A stretch of DNA of 53,467 nt, from NCBI GenBank assembly GCA_012960465.1, contig DUBF01000193.1:1-53467 (forward strand). The letters are read 5' to 3'. The DNA comes from Rhodospirillales bacterium. Its GTDB lineage: Bacteria; Pseudomonadota; Alphaproteobacteria; Rhodospirillales; UBA2165. A model generated the notes under the pieces. It made no database searches and was not told the origin of the DNA. It saw only the letters and a program-made list of their open reading frames with translations. Below, one piece after another: positions 42,988 through 53,311 of the stretch. The translations under genes and the position numbers were made by a program. Each line of letters starts with the position of its first letter. The stretch's first letter is position 1.

Positions 42988-44163
42988 ATGATTAATCGAA
43001 TTCTTTGTGTAGTAGGGATGACTGCGTTGTTGATGACGGGGGCACCTGTATTTGCGAAAGATATAAAAATTGGGTTTATTTCTACACTTACAACACCGGC
43101 TGCTTTGATTGGGAAACAACTTAAAGCTGGCGCTGAATTAGCGATGGACCACATTGGAAATAAAATGGGGGGGCGAAATGCAAAAATTCTTTTTGAAGAT
43201 GATGGTTTTAGTCCAAAAATAGGCAAGCAAAAAACTGAAAAACTTATCAAAAAAGATAAAGTAGACATAGTCGCTGGTTACATATGGTCGCATGTTTTAG
43301 CTGCTTCTGCTCCAGTAGTTTTAAAGGCCAATAAATTTATCTTTTCTTCAAACGCTGGCCATTCAATATTTGCCGGAAAGAAATGCCACAAAAATTTCTT
43401 TAATGTGTCATGGGAAAATAGTCAAAATGCGGCAGCGACGGGGGCATTGTTAAATAAGAAAGGGGTGAAAAGGCTATATATTCTATCACTTAACTATGCA
43501 GCCGGGAAACAGGTCGTGGGCGGTATAGAAAGGGGTTATAAAGGTAAAGTGGTTGGCAAGGACTTTGTGCCTTTGAGTCACAAAGACTGGTCCGCTGAAT
43601 TAACAAAAATTAGATCTGTAAAACCTGATGCGGTGGTCGTATTTTATCCAGGAGCTTGGGGCCCTAAATTTTTTGGTCAGTATGCTCAAGCTGGTTTAAA
43701 AGGAAAAATTCCATTATATCATGTTTTTTCGGTAGATATGGGTAATTTGCCTATCTTTCAAAAAGTTGGATTAAATGTGCTAAATACAATGCAAACCGCC
43801 CAATGGTCCCCTGATTTTAAAAATCCGCAAAACCAGAAATTCGTGGCTGGTTTTAAGAAGAAATATGGCATGATGCCAAATCATTTCGCCGCACAAGCTT
43901 ATGAAACGATCATGCTAATTAAATCTGGCGTCGATGCAGTTAATGGTGATGTGTCAAAAATGGACGAAATGCGGGTAGCATTGGAAAAAGCAAATTTTAC
44001 AGCATTACGCGGAAATTTTCGTTATGAAAAGGAGCATTACCCTATTCAAGACTTTTATGCCCGCGAAGTGGTAAAGGGATCTGATGGGAAATGGACCATT
44101 GTGCAGCGCGGAAAGGTGGTAAGTAACTCTCGAGCGCCGAATCACGAGGAATGCAAACGCTAA
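42988..44163 (+). CDS. Periplasmic binding protein, branched-chain amino acid (LivJ) type
   Basis: A 391-residue binding protein. The signal peptide is cut at about AFA-KD (residues 21-25). The mature part opens with IKIGFISTLTTPAALIGKQL and AGAELAMDHIGNKMGGRNAK, the type I periplasmic-binding fold of Liv/Peripla_BP_6. Relatives bind amino acids, amides or aromatic acids. No permease or ATPase genes follow, so the membrane partners are elsewhere. A terminator follows at 44186-44220. Confidence 0.9.
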   Translation: MINRILCVVGMTALLMTGAPVFAKDIKIGFISTLTTPAALIGKQLKAGAELAMDHIGNKMGGRNAKILFEDDGFSPKIGKQKTEKLIKKDKVDIVAGYIWSHVLAASAPVVLKANKFIFSSNAGHSIFAGKKCHKNFFNVSWENSQNAAATGALLNKKGVKRLYILSLNYAAGKQVVGGIERGYKGKVVGKDFVPLSHKDWSAELTKIRSVKPDAVVVFYPGAWGPKFFGQYAQAGLKGKIPLYHVFSVDMGNLPIFQKVGLNVLNTMQTAQWSPDFKNPQNQKFVAGFKKKYGMMPNHFAAQAYETIMLIKSGVDAVNGDVSKMDEMRVALEKANFTALRGNFRYEKEHYPIQDFYAREVVKGSDGKWTIVQRGKVVSNSRAPNHEECKR

Positions 44164-44185
44164 AATAATCAGAGTTTAATATAAG

Positions 44186-44220
44186 TGGGGCTAGCTGAAG
44201 AGGCTTGCCCCATTTATTTT
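44186..44220 (+). terminator. Terminator after the binding-protein gene
   Basis: Stem TGGGGC / GCCCCA, a T-T mismatch, then AGC / GCT around a seven-base loop, followed by TTTATTTTAT. Confidence 0.75.
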
Positions 44221-44309
44221 ATAAAATATTCGAGTTAGTAGGAATCATAACTATCTAATCGCTAAATTAGCCAACTCCTAGGTTTGCTAAGTTTTATCAA
44301 AAAAGAACA

Positions 44310-44324
44310 GAACATAATTAGAAC
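44310..44324. promoter_or_regulatory. LexA operator of recA
   Basis: GAACATAATTAGAAC, a perfect GAAC-N7-GAAC (GTTC-N7-GTTC on the other strand), the alphaproteobacterial SOS box. A second near match, GAAC-N7-GTAC, is at 44379-44393. Both are upstream of recA. Confidence 0.8.
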
Positions 44325-44444
44325 ATAATAGTTTTAATCCTTTATTTTCAATAATTTATAAAAAAAAGTTGCAATTAAGAACAAAAAGAGTACAAACTTG
44401 CTTAGTTGCGCGAATCATTTGTCTATGAAATAAGGAATGAACCA

Positions 44445-45560
44445 ATGTCAGAACCAGCACTACGTCTCGTGGAGAAAAAAGATATCGATAAAGAAAAAGC
44501 TTTAGATGCGGCTTTAAGTCAAATCGAACGTAATTTTGGTAAAGGCTCAATAATGAAGCTTGGCCAAGCAGATAATGCTTTGGATATTGAAGCCGTTTCA
44601 ACCGGTTCACTTGGACTTGATATCGCACTTGGAATTGGTGGTTTACCAGAGGGCCGGGTCGTTGAAATTTATGGACCAGAAAGCTCAGGTAAAACGACAC
44701 TGTCTTTGCATGTCGTAGCAGAAGCTCAGAAAATTGGCGGTACCTGTGCATTTATTGATGCAGAACATGCGCTTGATCCTACCTATGCTAAAAAGCTCGG
44801 CGTAAATGTCGAAGATCTCTTGATTTCGCAGCCTGACGCGGGAGAGCAGGCTTTGGAGATAGCGGATACTCTCGTACGTTCAGGTGCTATTCATGTCCTT
44901 GTAATCGATAGTGTTGCAGCACTTGTGCCTAGGGCAGAACTTGAAGGTGAGATGGGCGATCACCACGTTGGATTACAAGCGCGATTAATGAGCCAAGCGT
45001 TGCGTAAACTTACGGCCTCGGTAGCTAAATCGAATACTATGATTATTTTTATTAATCAAATTCGAATGAAGATAGGTGTTATGTTCGGTAGTCCTGAGAC
45101 AACAACGGGAGGGAATGCTCTTAAGTTTTATGCTTCGGTTCGTTTAGATATTCGTCGCATTGGTGCCATCAAAGACAAAGAAGACGTCGTTGGAAACCAT
45201 ACGCGGGTTAAAGTTGTCAAAAATAAAGTGGCGCCGCCTTTTAAGACCGTAGAATTTGATATTATGTACGGTGAAGGTATTTCCAAGATGGGTGAATTAA
45301 TTGATCTTGGTGTAGCAGCTGAAATTGTTGAAAAATCGGGCTCTTGGTTTTCCTATGATAGCCAACGGATAGGACAGGGAAGGGAAAATGTTAAAAGTTT
45401 CCTTAAAGAAAACCCAGCAATGGCAGAGGAGATCGAACATAAGATTCGAGAAAATGCGGGCTTATTAGACGGTGAAATTATTACTCCACCAAATGAAGAT
45501 AAAATGGAGAATGATGCTAAAAATTCTGAAGAAGATCTTGAGCTACAAATCAGTGAGTAG
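44445..45560 (+). CDS. recA: Recombinase RecA
   Basis: The homologous recombination and SOS co-protease, 371 residues. The ATG at 44445 ([16 protein letters not shown]) has an AAGGAA site. Walker A is GPESSGKTT (residues 77-85). The L2 and C-terminal regions ([20 protein letters not shown], then [17 protein letters not shown]) are complete. The tail is acidic, as usual. A LexA site is upstream and a terminator is downstream. Confidence 0.98.
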   Translation: MSEPALRLVEKKDIDKEKALDAALSQIERNFGKGSIMKLGQADNALDIEAVSTGSLGLDIALGIGGLPEGRVVEIYGPESSGKTTLSLHVVAEAQKIGGTCAFIDAEHALDPTYAKKLGVNVEDLLISQPDAGEQALEIADTLVRSGAIHVLVIDSVAALVPRAELEGEMGDHHVGLQARLMSQALRKLTASVAKSNTMIIFINQIRMKIGVMFGSPETTTGGNALKFYASVRLDIRRIGAIKDKEDVVGNHTRVKVVKNKVAPPFKTVEFDIMYGEGISKMGELIDLGVAAEIVEKSGSWFSYDSQRIGQGRENVKSFLKENPAMAEEIEHKIRENAGLLDGEIITPPNEDKMENDAKNSEEDLELQISE

Positions 45561-45594
45561 ATAAAAATCTTCAGCCACTTCTAATTAGTGTAGG

Positions 45595-45632
45595 CAGTGA
45601 CCCTTGGAAAGGCACAAGGGTCACTGTTTTAT
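45595..45632 (+). terminator. Terminator after recA
   Basis: A perfect 12-bp stem, CAGTGACCCTTG / CAAGGGTCACTG, with an eight-base loop and TTTTATT after it. Confidence 0.9.
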
Positions 45633-45730
45633 TCAGATAGTTTCTTATACAGATATGCGGCGATTTCTGGACATGCCTTAAATACCGAGTTAAAACCGAC
45701 CTTCTCTAGTTTTTGGTAATGGTAGCTCGC

Positions 45731-48385
45731 ATGCAATCTACAAATGATATTCGCGCTTTATTTCTTGATTATTTTGCCCAAGAAGGACACGAAGTTGTTT
45801 CGTCGTCATCTTTAGTGCCACAAAATGATCCAACCCTTATGTTTACCAACGCTGGTATGGTTCAGTTTAAGAATACTTTTATTGGTCAGGAAACTCGTGA
45901 ATATATTCGTGCAGCGACTTCACAGAAATGTGTTCGAGCAGGTGGTAAGCATAATGATCTGGAGAATGTTGGTTATACGGCTCGCCATCATACTTTTTTT
46001 GAAATGCTTGGTAATTTTTCTTTTGGGGATTATTTCAAAGAAGAGGCGATTGCATTTTCATGGGACTTAATTATTAAAGAATATGGATTGCCCGTCGACA
46101 AACTCTTAGTCACGGTATTCGCCGAAGATGACCAAGCGTTTAATCTTTGGAAAAAAATCGCTGGTTTGGCCGATGATAAAATTATTCGTATTCCGACTAG
46201 TGATAATTTCTGGTCAATGGGAGATACGGGGCCATGTGGTCCATGCTCAGAAATTTTTTATGATCATGGTGATCATATTGCCGGTGGGCCTCCTGGCTCT
46301 CCCCACGAAGATGGTGACCGGTTCATTGAGATTTGGAACCTTGTTTTCATGCAATACGAACAATTAAGTGCCGATGAGAGGATTGATTTACCTAAACCAA
46401 GCATTGATACCGGTATGGGCCTTGAGCGTATTTCAGCGGTTTTGCAGGGCACTCACGACAATTATAAAACCGATTTGTTCCAAGCATTAATTAATGCATC
46501 AGCAGAAACATCCAACACATCACCGGAGGGTGAGCATAATGTATCTCACAGGGTGATAGCTGATCATTTGCGGGCTATTAGTTTTTTGATTACAGATGGT
46601 GTGCTACCATCCAATGAAGGGAGGGGGTATGTTCTTCGGCGAATTATGCGGAGGGCTATGCGGCATGCGCACTTAATGGGGTGTGAAGACCCGCTTTTAT
46701 TTAAACTTGTTCCAACATTAACTCAACAAATGGGACAGGCTTTTCCCGATTTACTCCGAGCTCAATCTTTAATTGCGGAGACATTGGAGCTTGAGGAAAA
46801 TCGCTTTAAACGCACGCTGGACAGAGGTCTAGGATTACTCGAAGAAGAAATTGGGAAGTTGGCAGACGGTGGCGTCTTAGCAGGCGAAATCGTGTTCAAG
46901 CTTTATGATACATTCGGATTTCCACTTGATTTAACCCAAGATGCTCTTCGTGCCCAAGGGTATAGCGCGGACATAGTGGGCTTTAATAGCGCAATGGAAA
47001 AGCAACGGGCTGATGCTCGCTCAGCTTGGTCTGGGTCCGGAGATGTGGCTACGGAACAAGTTTGGTTTGATATCCGTGAAAGAACTGGCACTACGGAATT
47101 CTTAGGATATGAAGTGGAGAGTGCCCAAGGCCAAGTACTTGCACTCGTTGTGGATGGCGTCGAGGTCGATGAAGCGAATGACGGTTTAAACGTGGCGATA
47201 ATCCTAAACCAAACGCCGTTTTATGGGGAGTCTGGTGGCCAGGAAGGGGATCAGGGGTTAATTTTGAATGAAAGCGGTGTGTGCGTTACTATCAATAAAA
47301 CACAAAAAAAACTTGGGGATCTCCATGTACATTATGGTCGGGTTTCTGGTGAAAAAATAAGCGTTGGTAATAATGTGAATTTAAAAATTGAGCATGAACG
47401 ACGCTCTGCCTTAAAAGCACACCACTCTGCAACTCACTTATTACATTCAGCTCTTCGTAATCAGTTGGGAGATCATATTGCGCAAAAAGGATCGTTGGTA
47501 GCAAGTGAACGATTGCGTTTTGATATATCACACCCGAAAGCTATTTCTGACGATGAACTTTTAATTATCGAAGATCAGATAAATATTCAAATCCGCAGTA
47601 ACAGCGAAGTTGCTACCCGCCTCATGACGCCAGATGAAGCTATTGAGGCCGGTGCCATGGCTTTGTTTGGTGAAAAATACGGTGATGAGGTCAGAGTGGT
47701 CACTATGGGAGGCCAGAATGATAACCAAGCTTATTCCACAGAGTTATGTGGCGGCACGCACGTTCGGCGTACAGGTGATATCGGTATTTTTCGGATTCTT
47801 TCTGAGAGCGCGGTGGCTGCAGGTATACGACGTATTGAAGCTGTGACTGGTGTTGCTGCACAATCCTTTGTAGCAAAAGAATCTAGAATACTTAGTGAAT
47901 CAGCGCTGGCCTTAAAAGTACCAGTAGAAGACTTGCCCGGTCGTATAGCAGGCCTGCTTGATGAACGGCACAAGCTTGAAAGAGAAGTGACCGAGCTTCG
48001 GAGGCGTTTAGCCGTTGGTGGCGGTGATGCTGGAGTTCCGTTAAACTTTATAGAGATTTCCGGCATAAAATTCTTCGGAAAGATCTTAGATAATGTCCCA
48101 GCGAAGGAACTCAAAAGCTTAACCGATGATTTTAAAGAACAAATTGGCTCTGGCGTAATAGCTTTGGTTAGTAACAATGAAGAAAAGATCTCGTTGGTTG
48201 TGGGAATTACAGAAGATCTAACAGATAATTTAAACGCCGTTGATTTAGTGCGTGCTGGTTCTGCGATTGTGGGAGGCAAAGGTGGTGGAGGGCGTCCAGA
48301 TATGGCTCAAGCCGGTGGTTCGGACGGTAGTAAGGTTGCCGAAGCCATTAGTGCAATCGAAGATGCAATCGCTGCTTCCGCATAA
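45731..48385 (+). CDS. alaS: Alanyl-tRNA synthetase
   Basis: Charges tRNA-Ala; 884 residues from the ATG at 45731 ([15 protein letters not shown]), which is where the family begins. The class II catalytic core ([20 protein letters not shown], then [20 protein letters not shown]), the editing domain with HHSATHLL and CGGTH, and the C-terminal DHH-associated domain ([20 protein letters not shown]) are all present. The order recA-alaS is common in proteobacteria. Confidence 0.98.
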   Translation: MQSTNDIRALFLDYFAQEGHEVVSSSSLVPQNDPTLMFTNAGMVQFKNTFIGQETREYIRAATSQKCVRAGGKHNDLENVGYTARHHTFFEMLGNFSFGDYFKEEAIAFSWDLIIKEYGLPVDKLLVTVFAEDDQAFNLWKKIAGLADDKIIRIPTSDNFWSMGDTGPCGPCSEIFYDHGDHIAGGPPGSPHEDGDRFIEIWNLVFMQYEQLSADERIDLPKPSIDTGMGLERISAVLQGTHDNYKTDLFQALINASAETSNTSPEGEHNVSHRVIADHLRAISFLITDGVLPSNEGRGYVLRRIMRRAMRHAHLMGCEDPLLFKLVPTLTQQMGQAFPDLLRAQSLIAETLELEENRFKRTLDRGLGLLEEEIGKLADGGVLAGEIVFKLYDTFGFPLDLTQDALRAQGYSADIVGFNSAMEKQRADARSAWSGSGDVATEQVWFDIRERTGTTEFLGYEVESAQGQVLALVVDGVEVDEANDGLNVAIILNQTPFYGESGGQEGDQGLILNESGVCVTINKTQKKLGDLHVHYGRVSGEKISVGNNVNLKIEHERRSALKAHHSATHLLHSALRNQLGDHIAQKGSLVASERLRFDISHPKAISDDELLIIEDQINIQIRSNSEVATRLMTPDEAIEAGAMALFGEKYGDEVRVVTMGGQNDNQAYSTELCGGTHVRRTGDIGIFRILSESAVAAGIRRIEAVTGVAAQSFVAKESRILSESALALKVPVEDLPGRIAGLLDERHKLEREVTELRRRLAVGGGDAGVPLNFIEISGIKFFGKILDNVPAKELKSLTDDFKEQIGSGVIALVSNNEEKISLVVGITEDLTDNLNAVDLVRAGSAIVGGKGGGGRPDMAQAGGSDGSKVAEAISAIEDAIAASA

Positions 48386-48407
48386 AGTATAAAAAGGAAA
48401 CCGACTA

Positions 48408-49253
48408 ATGAAGTTCTCGGGAACTAACAACTATATTGCTACAGAAGATTTGATGGTGGCAGTTAACGGCGCCATCGCGCTTGAACGGCCACTTTTGGTT
48501 AAAGGGGAGCCTGGCACAGGTAAAACTGTCCTCGCTCATGAGATTGCACAGGCTCTAAATCGACCTCTAATTGAGTGGCATGTTAAATCAACGACCAAAG
48601 CACAGCAGGGTTTGTATGAATATGACGCTGTATCTCGGTTACGGGATTCTCAATTGGGAGACAAAAAGGTCCATGATATTTCTAATTACATCAAGAAAGG
48701 AAAAATATGGGAAGCTTTTAGTTCCAAAGATCTTCCAATATTGCTAATAGATGAGATTGATAAAGCCGACATTGAATTTCCGAATGATTTATTACTGGAA
48801 CTAGATCGCATGGAATTTCACGTCTATGAAACTAATCAGATAATTAAAGCTACTCAGCGCCCTATTGTAATTATTACGTCTAACAATGAGAAAGAATTAC
48901 CGGATGCTTTTCTTCGACGTTGCTTCTTTCATTATATATCTTTTCCTGATAGTGAGGTGATGAAAGACATTATTGATGTCCATTATCCAGATATTCAACG
49001 TAATTTAGTACGTGAAGCTTTAAATGCTTTTTACGATATCCGCGATGTGCCGGGGTTAAAGAAAAAACCTACGACATCTGAATTATTGGATTGGATTAAA
49101 TTGTTGATGGCTGAAGATATTCCACCGGAAGTGCTCCGCATGAAAGATTCTAAAAATATTATTCCGCCACTCTATGGGGCGCTTCTGAAGAATGAACAAG
49201 ATGTGCATTTGTTTGAAAAACTAGCGTTCTTAAATCGCCAAGAAGAGCGATAA
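48408..49253 (+). CDS. MoxR/CoxD-type AAA+ ATPase
   Basis: A 281-residue AAA+ ATPase. Walker A is GEPGTGKT (residues 33-40) and Walker B is LLIDEIDKAD. The sensor region IITSNNEKELPDAFLRRCFF is typical of MoxR ATPases that act with VWA proteins to mature metal enzymes or complexes. It pairs with the VWA gene 19 bases downstream, as CoxD pairs with CoxE. No carbon-monoxide dehydrogenase genes are nearby, so the client is unknown. Confidence 0.92.
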   Translation: MKFSGTNNYIATEDLMVAVNGAIALERPLLVKGEPGTGKTVLAHEIAQALNRPLIEWHVKSTTKAQQGLYEYDAVSRLRDSQLGDKKVHDISNYIKKGKIWEAFSSKDLPILLIDEIDKADIEFPNDLLLELDRMEFHVYETNQIIKATQRPIVIITSNNEKELPDAFLRRCFFHYISFPDSEVMKDIIDVHYPDIQRNLVREALNAFYDIRDVPGLKKKPTTSELLDWIKLLMAEDIPPEVLRMKDSKNIIPPLYGALLKNEQDVHLFEKLAFLNRQEER

Positions 49254-49272
49254 TACTTTTTAGGCAGCGTTA

Positions 49273-50457
49273 ATGTTTACTAATTTCTTTCTTACCTTAC
49301 GGGATGCTAAAATACCTGTCTCACTTCGAGAATATTTGATGCTTCTTGAAGCAATGAATAGAGGTCTTAGCTCATACAAAGTTGATCAGTTTTATTATTT
49401 AGCACGTTCGTGTTTAGTGAAAGACGAGCGTAATCTGGATAAATTTGATCAGGTGTTCGGCAGTTTTTTTGAAGGTCTTGAGTTCACCTCGGATGGCGAG
49501 GAAATGATCACGGAAATCCCAGAAGAATGGCTTAAATCGCTTTCTGAACACGTATTGACTTCAGAAGAGATGTCTAAAATTCAAGCTGTGGGTGGGTTTG
49601 AGAAGCTCATGGAAGAGTTAAAGAAACGTCTAGAAGAACAGGATAAACGGCATGAAGGGGGGGGTAAATGGATAGGCACAGGGGGAACCTCTCCATATGG
49701 AGCAAACGGATATAACCCAGAAGGTGTTAGAATTGGTCAAAAAACGGGTCGGCATGGGCGCGCAGTTAAAGTGTGGGATAAACGCCAGTTTAAAAACCTG
49801 GATGATCAGGTTGAAATAGGAACGCGTAACATGAAGATGGCTTTACGCCGCCTTCGTAGTTTTGCACGTGATGGTGCTGCTACCGAGTTAGATCTTTCCG
49901 ATACAATAAGCTCAACAGCTCGTAACGCCGGGCTTTTGGATATAAAGATGGTGCCTGAACGTCATAATACCGTAAAGGTTTTGATCCTTTTTGATATTGG
50001 TGGTTCGATGGATTACCATATTGAGACGTGTGAGAAATTATTTTCAGCTGTTCGAAGTGAGTTTAAGCATCTTGAATTTTTTTATTATCATAACTGTATT
50101 TATGAGAGGCTTTGGAAAAATAATATTAGGCGTAATGTGGATACAATTCTAACCTGGGATGTATTACACACGTATTCTAGGGATTATAAATTAATATTTG
50201 TTGGTGACGCGACTATGGGGCCCTATGAAATCGCCTATCCGGGCGGTAGCGTGGAACATTGGAATGAAGAGCCTGGAAGTATTTGGATCAATCGAATGTT
50301 AGAGGTTTATAGTCGCGCTATCTGGCTTAATCCTGTTCCAGAGAATTATTGGCAAAGTACTCCAACTATAAGAGAGATCAAAAGGATGCTCGGCAATCGT
50401 ATGTATCCGCTCACACTTGGTGGTTTAGATTCTGGGATGCGAGAGCTATCGCGTTGA
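49273..50457 (+). CDS. CoxE-like VWA-domain protein
   Basis: A 394-residue protein partnered with the upstream ATPase. It starts FTNFFLTLRDAKIPVSLREY, a CoxE-type opening. A Gly-rich linker lies at about residues 130-160. The C-terminal VWA domain has the metal site as LFDIGGSMDYH (Asp about 241), so the first Ser of the DxSxS motif is replaced by Gly. This change is common in CoxE relatives. The function is presumably as a chaperone, with the ATPase. Confidence 0.9.
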   Translation: MFTNFFLTLRDAKIPVSLREYLMLLEAMNRGLSSYKVDQFYYLARSCLVKDERNLDKFDQVFGSFFEGLEFTSDGEEMITEIPEEWLKSLSEHVLTSEEMSKIQAVGGFEKLMEELKKRLEEQDKRHEGGGKWIGTGGTSPYGANGYNPEGVRIGQKTGRHGRAVKVWDKRQFKNLDDQVEIGTRNMKMALRRLRSFARDGAATELDLSDTISSTARNAGLLDIKMVPERHNTVKVLILFDIGGSMDYHIETCEKLFSAVRSEFKHLEFFYYHNCIYERLWKNNIRRNVDTILTWDVLHTYSRDYKLIFVGDATMGPYEIAYPGGSVEHWNEEPGSIWINRMLEVYSRAIWLNPVPENYWQSTPTIREIKRMLGNRMYPLTLGGLDSGMRELSR

Positions 50458-50567
50458 GTTTTTATGCGCTATATTCAAAAATGCGTCGAGTGATACAACT
50501 AAGGTATTAGAAATAATTAACACTCAAAAAAAGATAGCCAAAGTTAATTCAACTCTTAATTTAGAAA

Positions 50568-50786
50568 TTATTCTTTTCCTTTAATCTTAAATACACTTTT
50601 CATGGCGAATGCTTGCAAGCGATTTTTGGTCTCTTCATTAAGGTTATCTAGCAACTCTGATTGTCTTTTGTGTATCACTATTGCGTTTTTGATTAGCATT
50701 TGGCGCTTTGTTAGTTCCGCGTTGGCGCCCTCTTTTTGTTTCTTGTTTAAAGCCGTATTTTTTAAATTATTTAAAAAACTGAACAT
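50568..50786 (-). CDS. Small basic protein, unknown
   Basis: A possible 72-residue protein, Lys-rich and helical (ELTKRQMLIKNAIVIHKRQS, then ELLDNLNEETKNRLQAFAMK), without a membrane segment or signal. I do not recognise it. The start lacks a clear Shine-Dalgarno sequence. It is the better of the two overlapping frames in the gap between the VWA gene and pyk, because its composition is soluble and protein-like. Confidence 0.45.
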   Translation of the reverse strand: MFSFLNNLKNTALNKKQKEGANAELTKRQMLIKNAIVIHKRQSELLDNLNEETKNRLQAFAMKSVFKIKGKE

Positions 50787-50939
50787 AATATTTATTATAT
50801 CTCGAATATATTAGGAAAACTACAAAGCACTATTTTACCTCAAGTGTATTTTATAAATCCACTACTAATTGAAAAACAAGACATCACTAGGGTTTAGTTT
50901 AGTTGATGACTTCTTATAAAAATTCACTATGTTAGTTTT

Positions 50940-52358
50940 ATGAAGAGAAAACGCGCTGCAAAAATAGTGTCAACTCTAGGACCTTCAACGTCCTCTCCAG
51001 AAATGATAGAAAAGATTTTTAGAGCTGGGGCAGATGTGTTTAGACTCAATTTCAGTCATGGAACCCATTCAGAACACAAAGAACGTTATGATATTATTCG
51101 CAAAATTGAAGTCGACAGCAAACGTCCGGTAGGAATTATTGCAGATTTACAAGGGCCAAAAATACGAGTTAATAAATTTATTGACGGAAAAATTGATTTG
51201 GCTAGAGGTAACAGTTTTATTTTGGACGATAAAAAAAATGCATTGGGGGATGATAGTCGTATTTCTATCTCCAATCCCGAAATTTATTCGTGTTTACAAA
51301 TAGGTGTCGAGTTGTTGTTAGATGACGGTAAGATGAAACTTGTCGTTGAAAAAAATTATGGGTCATCTGTCCAAACTAAAGTGTTAGTGGGTGGGCAGTT
51401 ATCTAATCATAAGGGCATTAATATTCCAGGTGCTGTTTTACCTATGTCCTCCCTGACCAAAAAAGACCTGGAAGACCTTGATTTTGCGTTGGATTTAGGA
51501 GTTGACTGGATTGCGCTATCATTTGTCCAACGTCCGGAAGATGTTCGAGAAGCACGTGAATTGATTGCTGGTAAAGCCGGTATTTTGGCTAAGTTAGAGA
51601 AACCTCTCGCAATCGAACACTTAGATGAGATAATTGAGTTGTCTGATGCTATTATGGTAGCGCGGGGTGACCTCGGTGTCGAAGCTCCACCTGAGGATGT
51701 CCCTGGCTTGCAAAAAAAGATAATTAGGAATGCTCGACGAGAGGGCAAACCTGTGATCGTAGCAACCCAAATGTTGGAAAGTATGATCAGCTCTCCTACA
51801 CCAACACGGGCAGAAGCTTCTGATGTTGCGACGGCTGTTTTTGATGGTGCAGACGCTGTTATGCTCTCGGCTGAAACTGCTGCGGGCTCATATCCTCTAG
51901 AAGCGGTATCGATTATGGACCGAATTATTCAGAGTGCTGAACAGGACGAATATTATAGATCGATAAGAGTTAAAGATATTGGGAAAGCTCGTGCGACTGA
52001 CGCTGATGCGATTACGTTAGCTGCAAAGCAAGTAGCTGAAACGTTAGGTGCTGCAGCAATCGTCACATTTACATCGACTGGCTCAACAACTTTCAGAGCT
52101 GCGCGAGAACGGCCAGTGGTCCCAATTCTGGGTTTAACACCAGATATTAAAACGGCCCGTCGAATCATGCTAGTTTGGGGCGTCCATCCTGTAGAAACTT
52201 CATATTTTGATGAATTTGATGACGTGGTGAAAAGTGCTACTAAGGTGGCTCGTAAAGAAGGGTTTGCAATAACGGGACAACAATTAGTTATTACAGCAGG
52301 TGTGCCATTCGGCACTCCTGGTGCAACAAATATTTTGCGTATAGTTAAAGTGGAGTAA
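50940..52358 (+). CDS. pyk: Pyruvate kinase
   Basis: Last step of glycolysis (phosphoenolpyruvate + ADP to pyruvate + ATP), 472 residues. The N-terminal TKIVxTLGPS-type motif reads AAKIVSTLGPSTSSPEMIEK; the active site contains ILAKLEKP and MVARGDLGVE. The C-terminal domain (residues about 340-472) is present. It is a single gene with no neighbour in the same pathway. Confidence 0.97.
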   Translation: MKRKRAAKIVSTLGPSTSSPEMIEKIFRAGADVFRLNFSHGTHSEHKERYDIIRKIEVDSKRPVGIIADLQGPKIRVNKFIDGKIDLARGNSFILDDKKNALGDDSRISISNPEIYSCLQIGVELLLDDGKMKLVVEKNYGSSVQTKVLVGGQLSNHKGINIPGAVLPMSSLTKKDLEDLDFALDLGVDWIALSFVQRPEDVREARELIAGKAGILAKLEKPLAIEHLDEIIELSDAIMVARGDLGVEAPPEDVPGLQKKIIRNARREGKPVIVATQMLESMISSPTPTRAEASDVATAVFDGADAVMLSAETAAGSYPLEAVSIMDRIIQSAEQDEYYRSIRVKDIGKARATDADAITLAAKQVAETLGAAAIVTFTSTGSTTFRAARERPVVPILGLTPDIKTARRIMLVWGVHPVETSYFDEFDDVVKSATKVARKEGFAITGQQLVITAGVPFGTPGATNILRIVKVE

Positions 52359-52426
52359 TGATCTAGAGCTGGTTCCTTTTCGGTGCTTAACTTGACGAGC
52401 AGACAATCCTCCTGCAAAACGACCCT

Positions 52427-53308
52427 ATGATTTTCCATCTATTAACAATTATTGCCCCGGTTTTTTTCGGAGTTGCATTTGGGTTCGTTTGGTCGCGTTT
52501 GGATAAACCTTTTGATACCGAATTTGTAACTTCCCTGGTATTTAATTTAGGTACTCCGTTACTTATATTTTCTACGTTAACAAAATTGGATACAGACCCT
52601 CGGGCCTTTGCGGATTTAGCGATGGTTATGGTCGTGGCGTTGTTTTTATTTCTTATTATAAGCTTCCTAGTATTGAAGGTTTTCGGCCTAGATCAGCGAA
52701 CCTATCTTGCGGCAATTATGATACCAAATACTGGAAATATTGGTATACCTCTGTGCTTTTTAGCATTTGGCGAGTTGGGACTAGCATTTGCAATCATTGT
52801 CTATACAATTGTGAGTTTGACTCAATTTACTCTCGGAGTAGCCATCGCTGCTGGTAGTTTTTCATTAATGGAGTTGGCAAAAAATTCTTTGATCTATGCT
52901 GTTTTAGCAGCACTTTTAGTCATGGTGACTGATTATCAGTTACCCAATTGGCTAGCGAACACAGTGCATATTTTTAGTCAGTTCGCTATTCCATTAATGT
53001 TGATCATGTTAGGCGTATCTATTGCTAAATTAAAGGTGACCCGTCTGCGACGAAATCTAGCTCTAAGTTGTGTTCGATTAACCATGGGTTTGAGCGTTGG
53101 TTTATTCGTAAGTCACCTTTTTGGATTAGAGGGCGTTGCCAGAGGTGTTGTTGTTTTAGAATGCTCTATGCCTGCCGCGGTATTTAATTATATGTTGGCT
53201 ATGCGCTATGAAAATAGCCCGGAGGAGGTCGCCGGTCTGGTTGTCACTTCAACTCTATTTTCATTTGCAACATTGCCTTTACTGCTAGCATTTATTTTAA
53301 GCTTATAA
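52427..53308 (+). CDS. AEC-family permease (auxin efflux carrier-like)
   Basis: A membrane transporter, 293 residues with about nine or ten helices. Family segments seen: VTSLVFNLGTPLLIFSTLTK, MIPNTGNIGIPLCFLAFGEL and the second repeat FSQFAIPLMLIMLGVSIAKL. Bacterial members move malate, malonate or other organic acids. The substrate is open. It starts 68 bases after pyk. Confidence 0.9.
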   Translation: MIFHLLTIIAPVFFGVAFGFVWSRLDKPFDTEFVTSLVFNLGTPLLIFSTLTKLDTDPRAFADLAMVMVVALFLFLIISFLVLKVFGLDQRTYLAAIMIPNTGNIGIPLCFLAFGELGLAFAIIVYTIVSLTQFTLGVAIAAGSFSLMELAKNSLIYAVLAALLVMVTDYQLPNWLANTVHIFSQFAIPLMLIMLGVSIAKLKVTRLRRNLALSCVRLTMGLSVGLFVSHLFGLEGVARGVVVLECSMPAAVFNYMLAMRYENSPEEVAGLVVTSTLFSFATLPLLLAFILSL

Positions 53309-53311
53309 ATT

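Noticed and set aside
47731-48279. Minus-strand open frame of 182 codons
   Set aside because: Antisense to the conserved end of alaS, with Ser/Thr/Pro-rich composition typical of a shadow frame.
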